64,000 nt of DNA from Dendrophyllia cribrosa (taxonomy: Eukaryota; Cnidaria; Anthozoa; Scleractinia; Dendrophylliidae): positions 3,627,062 to 3,691,061 of the forward strand of contig JAJLRJ010000001.1 of NCBI GenBank assembly GCA_024195265.1. Direction: 5' to 3'. Positions 10,319-24,200 of the stretch are shown here, piece by piece (position 1 is the stretch's first letter; each line of letters begins with the position of its first letter). The notes beneath the pieces were generated by a model, which saw only the letters and a list, made by a program, of their open reading frames with translations, was not told where the DNA came from and did not search any database. A program made the position numbers and the translations under genes.

Positions 10319-13300
10319 TCACCTAAAAAAAACTCCGTACACTCCCCTAAAAAAAACTCCGCACACTCCCCTAAAAAAAACTCCGCACACTCCCCTAAAA
10401 AAAAACTCCGCACACTCCCCTAAAAAAAACTCCGCACACTCCCCTAAAAAAAACTCCGCACACTCCCCTAAAAAAAACTCCGTACACTCCCCTAAAAAAA
10501 CTCCGCACACTCCCCTAAAAAAAACTCCGCACACTCACCTAAAAAAAACTCCGTACACTCACCTAAAAAAAACTCCGCACACTCCCCTAAAAAAAATCCG
10601 TACACTCCCCTAAAAAAAACTCCGTACACTCCCCTAAAAAAAACTCCGCACACTCCCCTAAAAAAACTCCGCACACTCACCTAAAAAAAACTTCGCACAC
10701 TCCCCTAAAAAAAACTCCGTACACTCCCCTAAAAAAAACTCCGCACACTCCCCTAAAAAAAATCCGTACACTCCCCTAAAAAAACTCCGTACACTCCCCT
10801 AAAAAAACTCCGCACACTCCCCTAAAAAAAATCCCCACACTCCCCTAAAAAAAAATCCGTACACTCCCCTAAAAAAAACTCCGCACACTCACCTAAAAAA
10901 AACTCCGTACACTCCCCTAAAAAAAACTCCGCACACTCCCCTAAAAAAAACTCCGCACACTCCCCTAAAAAAAACTCCGCACACTCCCCTAAAAAAAACT
11001 CCGCACATACCCCTAAAAAAAACTCCGTACACTCCCCTAAAAAAACTCCGCACACTCCCCTAAAAAAAACTCCGCACACTCACCTAAAAAAAACTCCGTA
11101 CACTCCCCTAAAAAAAACTCCGCACACTCCCCTAAAAAAAACTCCGCACACTCCCCTAAAAAAAACTCCGTACACTCCCCTAAAAAAAACTCCGCACACT
11201 CCCTTAAAAAAAATCCGTACACTCCCCTAAAAAAAAATCCGTACACTCCCCTAAAAAAAACTCCGCACACTCCCCTAAAAAAAATCCGTACACTCACCTA
11301 AAAAAAACTCCGCACACTCCCCTAAAAAAAATCCGTACACTCCCCTAAAAAAAAATCCGTACACTCCCCTAAAAAAAACTCCGCACACTCCCCTAAAAAA
11401 AATCCGCACACTCCCCTAAAAAAAAATCCGTACACTCCCCTAAAAAAAACTCCGCACACTCACCTAAAAAAAACTCCGTACACTCCCCTAAAAAAAACTC
11501 CGCACACTCCCCTAAAAAAAACTCCGCACACTCCCCTAAAAAAAAACTCCGCACACTCCCCTAAAAAAAACTCCGCACACTCCCCTAAAAAAAACTCCGC
11601 ACACTCCCCTAAAAAAAACTCCGTACACTCCCCTAAAAAAACTCCGCACACTCCCCTAAAAAAAACTCCGCACACTCACCTAAAAAAAACTCCGTACACT
11701 CACCTAAAAAAAACTCCGCACACTCCCCTAAAAAAAAATCCGTACACTCCCCTAAAAAAAACTCCGTACACTCCCCTAAAAAAAACTCCGCACACTCCCC
11801 TAAAAAAACTCCGCACACTCACCTAAAAAAAACTCCGCACACTCCCCTAAAAAAAACTCCGTACACTCCCCTAAAAAAAACTCCGCACACTCCCCTAAAA
11901 AAAATCCGTACACTCCCCTAAAAAAACTCCGTACACTCCCCTAAAAAAACTCCGCACACTCCCCTAAAAAAAATCCCCACACTCCCCTAAAAAAAAATCC
12001 GTACACTCCCCTAAAAAAAACTCCGCACACTCACCTAAAAAAAACTCCGTACACTCCCCTAAAAAAAACTCCGCACACTCCCCTAAAAAAAACTCCGCAC
12101 ACTCCCCTAAAAAAAACTCCGCACACTCCCCTAAAAAAAACTCCGCACACTCCCCTAAAAAAAACTCCGTACACTCCCCTAAAAAAACTCCGCACACTCC
12201 CCTAAAAAAAACTCCGCACACTCACCTAAAAAAAACTCCGTACACTCCCCTAAAAAAAACTCCGCACACTCCCCTAAAAAAAACTCCGCACACTCCCCTA
12301 AAAAAAACTCCGTACACTCCCCTAAAAAAAACTCCGCACACTCCCCTAAAAAAAATCCGTACACTCCCCTAAAAAAAAATCCGTACACTCCCCTAAAAAA
12401 AACTCCGCACACTCCCCTAAAAAAAATCCGTACACTCACCTAAAAAAAACTCCGCACACTCCTCTAAAAAAAATCCGTACACTCCCCTAAAAAAAACTCC
12501 GTACACTCCCCTAAAAAAAACTCCGCACACTCCCCTAAAAAAACTCCGCACACTCACCTAAAAAAAACTCCGCACACTCCCCTAAAAAAACTCCGCACAC
12601 TCCCCTAAAAAAAATCCGCACACTCCCCTAAAAAAAAAATCCGTACACTCCCCTAAAAAAAACTCCGCACACTCACCTAAAAAAAACTCCGTACACTCCC
12701 CTAAAAAAAACTCCGCACACTCCCCTAAAAAAAACTCCGCACACTCCTCTAAAAAAAAACTCCGCACACTCCCCTAAAAAAAATCCGTACACTCCCCTAA
12801 AAAAACTCCGTACACTCCCCTAAAAAAACTCCGCACACTCCCCTAAAAAAAATCCGCACACTCCCCTAAAAAAAAATCCGTACACTCACCCAAAAAAAAC
12901 TCCGTACACTCCCCTAAAAAAAACTCCGCACACTCCCCTAAAAAAAACTCTGCACACTCACCTAAAAAAAACTCCGTACACTCCCCTAAAAAAAACTCCG
13001 CACACTCCCCTAAAAAAAACTCCGTACACTCCCCTAAAAAAAACTCCGCACACTCACCTAAAAAAACTCCGCACACTCACCTAAAAAAAACTCCGTACAC
13101 TCCCCTAAAAAAAACTCCGCACACTCCCCTAAAAAAAACTCCGCACACTCCCCTAAAAAAAACTCCGTACACTCCCCTAAAAAAAACTCCGCACACTCCC
13201 CTAAAAAAAATCCGTACACTCCCCTAAAAAAAAATCCGTACACTCCCCTAAAAAAAACTCCGCACACTCCCCTAAAAAAAATCCGTACACTCACCTAAAA

Positions 13301-16300
13301 AAAACTCCGCACACTCCCCTAAAAAAAACTCCGTACACTCCCCTAAAAAAAACTCCGCACACTCCCCTAAAAAAACTCCGCACACTCCCCTAAAAAAATT
13401 CCGCACACTCCCCTAAAAAAAAATCCGTACACTCCCCTAAAAAAAACTCCGCACACTCACCTAAAAAAAACTCCGTACACTCCCCTAAAAAAAACTCCGC
13501 ACACTCCCCTAAAAAAAAACTCCGCACACTCCCCTAAAAAAAATCCGTACACTCCCCTAAAAAAACTCCGTACACTCCCCTAAAAAAACTCCGCACACTC
13601 CCCTAAAAAAAATCCGCACACTCCCCTAAAAAAAAATCCGTACACTCACCCAAAAAAAACTCCGTACACTCCCCTAAAAAAAACTCCGCACACTCCCCTA
13701 AAAAAAACTCTGCACACTCACCTAAAAAAAACTCCGTACACTCCCCTAAAAAAAACTCCGCACACTCCCCTAAAAAAAACTCCGCACACTCCCCTAAAAA
13801 AAACTCCGCACACTCACCTAAAAAAAACTCCGTACACTCCCCTAAAAAAAACTCCGCACACTCCCCTAAAAAAAACTCCCCACACTCCCCTAAAAAAAAA
13901 CTCCGCACACTCCCCTAAAAAAAACTCCGCACACTCCCCTAAAAAAAACTCCGCACACTCCCCTAAAAAAAACTCCGTACACTCCCCTAAAAAAACTCCG
14001 CACACTCCCCTAAAAAAAACTCCGCACACTCACCTAAAAAAAACTCCGTACACTCACCTAAAAAAAACTCCGCACACTCCCCTAAAAAAAATCCGTACAC
14101 TCCCCTAAAAAAAACTCCGTACACTCCCCTAAAAAAAACTCCGCACACTCCCCTAAAAAAACTCCGCACACTCACCTAAAAAAAACTTCGCACACTCCCC
14201 TAAAAAAAACTCCGTACACTCCCCTAAAAAAAACTCCGCACACTCCCCTAAAAAAAATCCGTACACTCCCCTAAAAAAACTCCGTACACTCCCCTAAAAA
14301 AACTCCGCACACTCCCCTAAAAAAAATCCCCACACTCCCCTAAAAAAAAATCCGTACACTCCCCTAAAAAAAACTCCGCACACTCACCTAAAAAAAACTC
14401 CGTACACTCCCCTAAAAAAAACTCCGCACACTCCCCTAAAAAAAACTCCGCACACTCCCCTAAAAAAAACTCCGCACACTCCCCTAAAAAAAACTCCGCA
14501 CATACCCCTAAAAAAAACTCCGTACACTCCCCTAAAAAAACTCCGCACACTCCCCTAAAAAAAACTCCGCACACTCACCTAAAAAAAACTCCGTACACTC
14601 CCCTAAAAAAAACTCCGCACACTCCCCTAAAAAAAACTCCGCACACTCCCCTAAAAAAAACTCCGTACACTCCCCTAAAAAAAACTCCGCACACTCCCCT
14701 AAAAAAAATCCGTACACTCCCCTAAAAAAAAATCCGTACACTCCCCTAAAAAAAACTCCGCACACTCCCCTAAAAAAAATCCGTACACTCACCTAAAAAA
14801 AACTCCGCACACTCCCCTAAAAAAAATCCGTACACTCCCCTAAAAAAAAATCCGTACACTCCCCTAAAAAAAACTCCGCACACTCCCCTAAAAAAAATCC
14901 GCACACTCCCCTAAAAAAAAATCCGTACACTCCCCTAAAAAAAACTCCGCACACTCACCTAAAAAAAACTCCGTACACTCCCCTAAAAAAAACTCCGCAC
15001 ACTCCCCTAAAAAAAACTCCGCACACTCCCCTAAAAAAAAACTCCGCACACTCCCCTAAAAAAAACTCCGCACACTCCCCTAAAAAAAACTCCGCACACT
15101 CCCCTAAAAAAAACTCCGTACACTCCCCTAAAAAAACTCCGCACACTCCCCTAAAAAAAACTCCGCACACTCACCTAAAAAAAACTCCGTACACTCACCT
15201 AAAAAAAACTCCGCACACTCCCCTAAAAAAAATCCGTACACTCCCCTAAAAAAAACTCCGTACACTCCCCTAAAAAAAACTCCGCACACTCCCCTAAAAA
15301 AACTCCGCACACTCACCTAAAAAAAACTCCGCACACTCCCCTAAAAAAAACTCCGTACACTCCCCTAAAAAAAACTCCGCACACTCCCCTAAAAAAAATC
15401 CGTACACTCCCCTAAAAAAACTCCGTACACTCCCCTAAAAAAACTCCGCACACTCCCCTAAAAAAAATCCCCACACTCCCCTAAAAAAAAATCCGTACAC
15501 TCCCCTAAAAAAAACTCCGCACACTCACCTAAAAAAAACTCCGTACACTCCCCTAAAAAAAACTCCGCACACTCCCCTAAAAAAAACTCCGCACACTCCC
15601 CTAAAAAAAACTCCGCACACTCCCCTAAAAAAAACTCCGCACACTCCCCTAAAAAAAACTCCGTACACTCCCCTAAAAAAACTCCGCACACTCCCCTAAA
15701 AAAAACTCCGCACACTCACCTAAAAAAAACTCCGTACACTCCCCTAAAAAAAACTCCGCACACTCCCCTAAAAAAAACTCCGCACACTCCCCTAAAAAAA
15801 ACTCCGTACACTCCCCTAAAAAAAACTCCGCACACTCCCCTAAAAAAAATCCGTACACTCCCCTAAAAAAAAATCCGTACACTCCCCTAAAAAAAACTCC
15901 GCACACTCCCCTAAAAAAAATCCGTACACTCACCTAAAAAAAACTCCGCACACTCCTCTAAAAAAAATCCGTACACTCCCCTAAAAAAAACTCCGTACAC
16001 TCCCCTAAAAAAAACTCCGCACACTCCCCTAAAAAAACTCCGCACACTCACCTAAAAAAAACTCCGCACACTCCCCTAAAAAAACTCCGCACACTCCCCT
16101 AAAAAAAATCCGCACACTCCCCTAAAAAAAAATCCGTACACTCCCCTAAAAAAAACTCCGCACACTCACCTAAAAAAAACTCCGTACACTCCCCTAAAAA
16201 AAACTCCGCACACTCCCCTAAAAAAAACTCCGCACACTCCTCTAAAAAAAAACTCCGCACACTCCCCTAAAAAAAATCCGTACACTCCCCTAAAAAAACT

Positions 16301-17300
16301 CCGTACACTCCCCTAAAAAAACTCCGCACACTCCCCTAAAAAAAATCCGCACACTCCCCTAAAAAAAAATCCGTACACTCACCCAAAAAAAACTCCGTAC
16401 ACTCCCCTAAAAAAAACTCCGCACACTCCCCTAAAAAAAACTCTGCACACTCACCTAAAAAAAACTCCGTACACTCCCCTAAAAAAAACTCCGCACACTC
16501 CCCTAAAAAAAACTCCGTACACTCCCCTAAAAAAAACTCCGCACACTCACCTAAAAAAACTCCGCACACTCACCTAAAAAAAACTCCGTACACTCCCCTA
16601 AAAAAAACTCCGCACACTCCCCTAAAAAAAACTCCGCACACTCCCCTAAAAAAAACTCCGTACACTCCCCTAAAAAAAACTCCGCACACTCCCCTAAAAA
16701 AAATCCGTACACTCCCCTAAAAAAAAATCCGTACACTCCCCTAAAAAAAACTCCGCACACTCCCCTAAAAAAAATCCGTACACTCACCTAAAAAAAACTC
16801 CGCACACTCCCCTAAAAAAAACTCCGTACACTCCCCTAAAAAAAACTCCGCACACTCCCCTAAAAAAACTCCGCACACTCCCCTAAAAAAATTCCGCACA
16901 CTCCCCTAAAAAAAAATCCGTACACTCCCCTAAAAAAAACTCCGCACACTCACCTAAAAAAAACTCCGTACACTCCCCTAAAAAAAACTCCGCACACTCC
17001 CCTAAAAAAAAACTCCGCACACTCCCCTAAAAAAAATCCGTACACTCCCCTAAAAAAACTCCGTACACTCCCCTAAAAAAACTCCGCACACTCCCCTAAA
17101 AAAAATCCGCACACTCCCCTAAAAAAAAATCCGTACACTCACCCAAAAAAAACTCCGTACACTCCCCTAAAAAAAACTCCGCACACTCCCCTAAAAAAAA
17201 CTCTGCACACTCACCTAAAAAAAACTCCGTACACTCCCCTAAAAAAAACTCCGCACACTCCCCTAAAAAAAACTCCGCACACTCCCCTAAAAAAAACTCC
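10319..17300. repeat. Higher-order repeat block (about 1,141 bp within about 3,495 bp)
   Basis: The rare unit variant TCCCCACAC occurs at 10832, 11974, 14327 and 15468, giving steps of about 1,142 and 3,495. The variant CACATACCCC occurs at 11004 and 14499, again 3,495 apart. Whole strings of variants repeat with these offsets, showing duplication of multi-unit blocks after single-unit divergence. Confidence 0.85.
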
Positions 17301-20300
17301 GCACACTCACCTAAAAAAAACTCCGCACACTCACCTAAAAAAAACTCCGTACACTCCCCTAAAAAAAACTCCGCACACTCCCCTAAAAAAAACTCCGCAC
17401 ACACCCCTAAAAAAAACTCCGTACACTCCCCTAAAAAAAACTCCGCACACTCCCCTAAAAAAAATCCGTACACTCCCCTAAAAAAAAATCCGTACACTCC
17501 CCTAAAAAAAACTCCGCACACTCCCCTAAAAAAAATCCGTACACTCACCTAAAAAAAACTCCGCACACTCCCCTAAAAAAAATCCGTACACTCCCCTAAA
17601 AAAAACTCCGTACACTCCCCTAAAAAAAACTCCGCACACTCCCCTAAAAAAAATCCGTACACTCCCCTAAAAAAAAATCCGTACACTCCCCTAAAAAAAA
17701 CTCCGCACACTCACCTAAAAAAAACTCCGCACACTCACCTAAAAAAAACTCCGTACACTCCCCTAAAAAAAACTCCGCACACTCCCCTAAAAAAAACTCC
17801 GCACACTCCCCTAAAAAAAACTCCGCACACTCCCCTAAAAAAAACTCCGTACACTCCCCTAAAAAAAACTCCGCACACTCACCTAAAAAAAACTCCGTAC
17901 ACTCCCCTAAAAAAAACTCCGCACACTCCCCTAAAAAAAACACCGTACACTCCCCTAAAAAAAACTCCGTACACTCCCCTAAAAAAAACTCCGCACACTC
18001 CCCTAAAAAAAACTCCGTACACTCCCCTAAAAAAAACTCCGCACACTCACCTAAAAAAAACTCCGTACACTCCCCTAAAAAAAACTCCGCACACTCCCCT
18101 AAAAAAAACTCCGTACACTCCCCTAAAAAAAACTCCGCACACTCCCCTAAAAAAAACTCCGCACACTCCCCTAAAAAAAACTCCGCACACTCCCCTAAAA
18201 AAAACTCCGTACACTCCCCTAAAAAAAACTCCGCACACTCACCTAAAAAAAACTCCGTACACTCCCCTAAAAAAAACTCCGCACACTCCCCTAAAAAAAA
18301 CTCCGTACACTCCCCTAAAAAAAACTCCGTACACTCCCCTAAAAAAAACTCCGCACACTCCCCTAAAAAAAAACTCCGTACACTCCCCTAAAAAAAACTC
18401 CGCACACTCACCTAAAAAAAACTCCGTACACTCCCCTAAAAAAAACTCCGCACACTCCCCTAAAAAAAACTCCGTACACTCCCCTAAAAAAAACTCCGTA
18501 CACTCCCCTAAAAAAAACTCCGCACACTCCCCTAAAAAAAACTCCGTACACTCCCCTAAAAAAAACTCCGCACACTCCCCTAAAAAAAACTCCGTACACT
18601 CCCCTAAAAAAAACTCCGCACACTCACCTAAAAAAAACTCCGTACACTCCCCTAAAAAAAACTCCGCACAATCCCCTAAAAAAAACTCCGTACACTCCCC
18701 TAAAAAAAACTCCGTACACTCCCCTAAAAAAAACTCCGCACACTCCCCTAAAAAAAATCCGTACACTCCCCTAAAAAAACTCCGTACACTCCCCTAAAAA
18801 AACTCCGCACACTCCCCTAAAAAAAATCCGCACACTCCCCTAAAAAAAAATCCGTACACTCACCCAAAAAAAACTCCGTACACTCCCCTAAAAAAAACTC
18901 CGCACACTCCCCTAAAAAAAACTCCGCACACTCACCTAAAAAAAACTCCGTACACTCCCCTAAAAAAAACTCCGCACACTCCCCTAAAAAAAACTCCGCA
19001 CACTCCCCTAAAAAAAACTCCGCACACTCACCTAAAAAAAACTCCGCACACTCACCTAAAAAAAACTCCGTACACTCCCCTAAAAAAAACTCCGTACACT
19101 CCCCTAAAAAAAACTCCGCACACTCCCCTAAAAAAAACTCCGTACACTCCCCTAAAAAAAACTCCGCACACTCACCTAAAAAAAACTCCGTACACTCCCC
19201 TAAAAAAAACTCCGCACACTCCCCTAAAAAAAACTCCGTACACTCCCCTAAAAAAAACTCCGTACACTCCCCTAAAAAAAACTCCGCACACTCCCCTAAA
19301 AAAAACTCCGTACACTCCCCTAAAAAAAACTCCGCACACTCCCCTAAAAAAAACTCCGTACACTCCCCTAAAAAAAACTCCGCACACTCACCTAAAAAAA
19401 ACTCCGTACACTCCCTTAAAAAAAACTCCGCACAATCCCCTAAAAAAAACTCCGTACACTCCCCTAAAAAAAACTCCGTACACTCCCCTAAAAAAAACTC
19501 CGCACACTCCCCTAAAAAAAATCCGTACACTCCCCTAAAAAAACTCCGTACACTCCCCTAAAAAAACGCCGCACACTCCCCTAAAAAAAATCCGCACACT
19601 CCCCTAAAAAAAAATCCGTACACTCACCCAAAAAAAACTCCGTACACTCCCCTAAAAAAAACTCCGCACACTCCCCTAAAAAAAACTCCGCACACTCACC
19701 TAAAAAAAACTCCGTACACTCCCCTAAAAAAAACTCCGCACACTCCCCTAAAAAAAACTCCGCACACTCCCCTAAAAAAAACTCCGTACACTCCCCTAAA
19801 AAAAACTCCGCACACTCCCCTAAAAAAAATCCGTACACTCCCCTAAAAAAAAATCGGTACACTCCCCTAAAAAAAACTCCGCACACTCCCCTAAAAAAAA
19901 TCCGTACACTCACCTAAAAAAAACCCGCACACTCCCCTAAAAAAAATCCGTACACTCCCCTAAAAAAAACGCCGTACACTCCCCTAAAAAAAACTCCGCA
20001 CACTCCCCTAAAAAAAATCCGTACACTCACCTAAAAAAAACTCCGCACACTCCCCTAAAAAAAATCCGTACACTCCCCTAAAAAAAACGCCGTACACTTC
20101 CCTAAAAAAAACTCCGCACACTCCCCTAAAAAAAATCCGTACACTCCCCTAAAAAAAACTCCGCACACTCCCCTAAAAAAAATCCGTACACTCCCCTAAA
20201 AAAAAATCCGTACACTCCCCTAAAAAAAATTCCGCACACTCACCTAAAAAAACACTCCGCACACTCACCTAAAAAAAACTCCGTACACTCCCCTAAAAAA

Positions 20301-21253
20301 AACTCCGCACACTCCCCTAAAAAAAACTCCGCACACTCCCCTAAAAAAAACTCCGCACACTCCCCTAAAAAAAACTCCGTACACTCCCCTAAAAAAAAAT
20401 CCGCACACTCACCTAAAAAAAACTCCGTACACTCCCCTAAAAAAAACTCCGCACACTCCCCTAAAAAAAACTCCGTACACTCCCCTAAAAAAAACTCCGT
20501 ACACTCCCCTAAAAAAAACTCCGCACACTCCCCTAAAAAAAACTCCGTACACTCCCCTAAAAAAAACTCCGCACACTCACCTAAAAAAAACTCCGTACAC
20601 TCCCCTAAAAAAAACTCCGCACACTCCCCTAAAAAAAACTCCGTACACTCCCCTAAAAAAAACTCCGTACACTCCCCTAAAAAAAACTCCGCACACTCCC
20701 CTAAAAAAAACTCCGTACACTCCCCTAAAAAAAACTCCGCACACTCCCCTAAAAAAAACTCCGTACACTCCCCTAAAAAAAACTCCGCACACTCACCTAA
20801 AAAAAACTCCGTACACTCCCCTAAAAAAAACTCCGCACAATCCCCTAAAAAAAACTCCGTACACTCCCCTAAAAAAAAAACCCCGTACACTCCCCCAAAA
20901 AAAACTCCGCACACTCCCCTAAAAAAAACTCCGCACACTCACCTAAAAAAAACTCCGCACACTCCCCTAAAAAAAACTCCGTACACTCCCCTAAAAAAAA
21001 CTCCGCACACTCCCCTAAAAAAAACTCCGTACACTCACCTAAAAAAAACTCCGTACACTCCCCTAAAAAAAACTCCGCACACTCACCTAAAAAAACTCCG
21101 TACACTCACCTAAAAAAAACTCCGCACACTCACCTAAAAAAAAACTCCGTACACTCACCTAAAAAAACTCCGTACACTCACCTAAAAAAAACTCCGTACA
21201 CTCCCCTAAAAAAAACTCCGCACACTCACCTAAAAAAAACTCCGTACACTCAC

Positions 21254-24200
21254 CTAAAAAAACTCCGTACACTCACCTAAAAAAAACTTCGTACACTCCC
21301 CTAAAAAAAACTCCGTACACTCCCCTAAAAAAAACTCCGCACACTCCCCTAAAAAAAACTCCGTACACTCACCTAAAAAAAACTCCGTACACTCCCCTAA
21401 AAAAAACTCCGCACACTCACCTAAAAAAAACTCCGTACACTCACCTAAAAAAACTCCGTACACTCACCTAAAAAAAACTCCGTACACTCACCTAAAAAAA
21501 ACTCCGCACACTCCCCTAAAAAAAACTCCGTACACTCCCCTAAAAAAAACTCCGCACACTTCCCTAAAAAAAATCCGTACACTCCCCTAAAAAAAACTCC
21601 GTACACTCCCCTAAAAAAAACTCCGCACACTCCCCTAAAAAAAATCCGTACACTCCCCTAAAAAAACTCCGTACACTCCCCTAAAAAAAACTCCGCACAC
21701 TCCCCTAAAAAAAATCCGCACACTCCCCTAAAAAAAAATCCGTACACTCCCCTAAAAAAAACTCCGCACACTCACCTAAAAAAAACTCCGTACACTCCCC
21801 TAAAAAAAACTCCGCACACTCCCCTAAAAAAAACTCCGCACACTCCCCTAAAAAAAACTCCGCACACTCCCCTAAAAAAAACTCCGCACATTCCCCTAAA
21901 AAAAACTCCGCACACTCCCCTAAAAAAAACTCCGCACACTCCCCTAAAAAAAACTCCGTACACTCCCCTAAAAAAACTCCGCACACTCCCCTAAAAAAAA
22001 CTCCGCACACTCCCCTAAAAAAAACTCCGTACACTCCCCTAAAAAAAACTCCGCACACTCCCCTAAAAAAAATCCGTACACTCCCCTAAAAAAACTCCGT
22101 ACACTCCCCTAAAAAAAACTCCGCACACTCCCCTAAAAAAAATCCCCACACTCCCCTAAAAAAAAATCCGTACACTCCCCTAAAAAAAACTCCGCACACT
22201 CACCTAAAAAAAACTCCGTACACTCCCCTAAAAAAAACTCCGCACACTCCCCTAAAAAAAACTCCGCACACTCCCCTAAAAAAAACTCCGCACACTCCCC
22301 TAAAAACAACTCCGCACACTCCCCTAAAAAAAACTCCGCACACTCCCCTAAAAAAAACTCCGTACACTCCCCTAAAAAAACTCCGCACACTCCCCTAAAA
22401 AAAACTCCGCACACTCACCTAAAAAAAACTCCGTACACTCCCCTAAAAAAAACTCCGCACACTCCCCTAAAAAAAACTCCGCACACTCCCCTAAAAAAAA
22501 CTCCGTACACTCCCCTAAAAAAAACTCCGCACACTCCCCTAAAAAAAATCCGTACACTCCCCTAAAAAAAAATCCGTACACTCCCCTAAAAAAAACTCCG
22601 CACACTCCCCTAAAAAAAATCCGTACACTCACCTAAAAAAAACTCCGCACACTCCCCTAAAAAAAATCCGTACACTCCCCTAAAAAAAACTCCGTACACT
22701 CCCCTAAAAAAAACTCCGCACACTCCCCTAAAAAAAACTCCGTACACTCCCCTAAAAAAAACTCCGCACACTCCCCTAAAAAAAACTCCGTACACTCCCC
22801 TAAAAAAAACTCCGCACACTCACCTAAAAAAAACTCCGTACACTCCCCTAAAAAAAACTCCGCACACTCCCCTAAAAAAAAACTCCGTACACTCCCCTAA
22901 AAAAAACTCCGTACACTCCCCTAAAAAAAACTCCGCACACTCCCCTAAAAAAAACTCCGTACACTCCCCTAAAAAAAACTCCGCACACTCCCCTAAAAAA
23001 AACTCCGTACACTCCCCTAAAAAAAACTCCGCACACTCACCTAAAAAAAACTCCGTACACTCCCCTAAAAAAAACTCCGCACAATCCCCTAAAAAAAACT
23101 CCGTACACTCCCCTAAAAAAAACCCCGTACACTCCCCCAAAAAAAACTCCGCACACTCCCCTAAAAAAAACTCCGCACACTCACCTAAAAAAAACTCCGC
23201 ACACTCCCCTAAAAAAAACTCCGTACACTCCCCTAAAAAAAACTCCGTACACTCCCCTAAAAAAAACTCCGCACACTCCCCTAAAAAAAACTCCGTACAC
23301 TCCCCTAAAAAAAACTCCGCACACTCCCCTAAAAAAAACTCCGCACACTCCCCTAAAAAAAAACTCCGCACACTCCCCTAAAAAAAACTCCGCACACTCC
23401 CCTAAAAAAAACTCCGCACACTCCCCTAAAAAAAACTCCGTACACTCCCCTAAAAAAACTCCGCACACTCCCCTAAAAAAAACTCCGCACACTCACCTAA
23501 AAAAAACTCCGTACACTCACCTAAAAAAAACTCCGCACACTCCCCTAAAAAAAAATCCGTACACTCCCCTAAAAAAAACTCCGTACACTCCCCTAAAAAA
23601 AACTCCGCACACTCCCCTAAAAAAACTCCGCACACTCACCTAAAAAAAACTCCGCACACTCCCCTAAAAAAACTCCGCACACTCCCCTAAAAAAAATCCG
23701 CACACTCCCCTAAAAAAAAATCCGTACACTCCCCTAAAAAAAACTCCGCACACTCACCTAAAAAAATCTCCGTACACTCCCCCAAAAAAAACTCCGCACA
23801 CTCCCCTAAAAAAAACTCCGCACACTCACCTAAAAAAAACTCCGCACACTCCCCTAAAAAAAACTCCGTACACTCCCCTAAAAAAAACTCCGCACACTCC
23901 CCTAAAAAAAACTCCGTACACTCACCTAAAAAAAACTCCGTACACTCCCCTAAAAAAAACTCCGCACACTCACCTAAAAAAACTCCGTACACTCACCTAA
24001 AAAAAACTCCGCACACTCACCTAAAAAAAACTCCGTACACTCACCTAAAAAAACTCCGTACACTCACCTAAAAAAAACTCCGTACACTCCCCTAAAAAAA
24101 ACTCCGCACACTCACCTAAAAAAAACTCCGTACACTCACCTAAAAAAACTCCGTACACTCACCTAAAAAAAACTTCGTATACTCCCCTAAAAAAAACTCC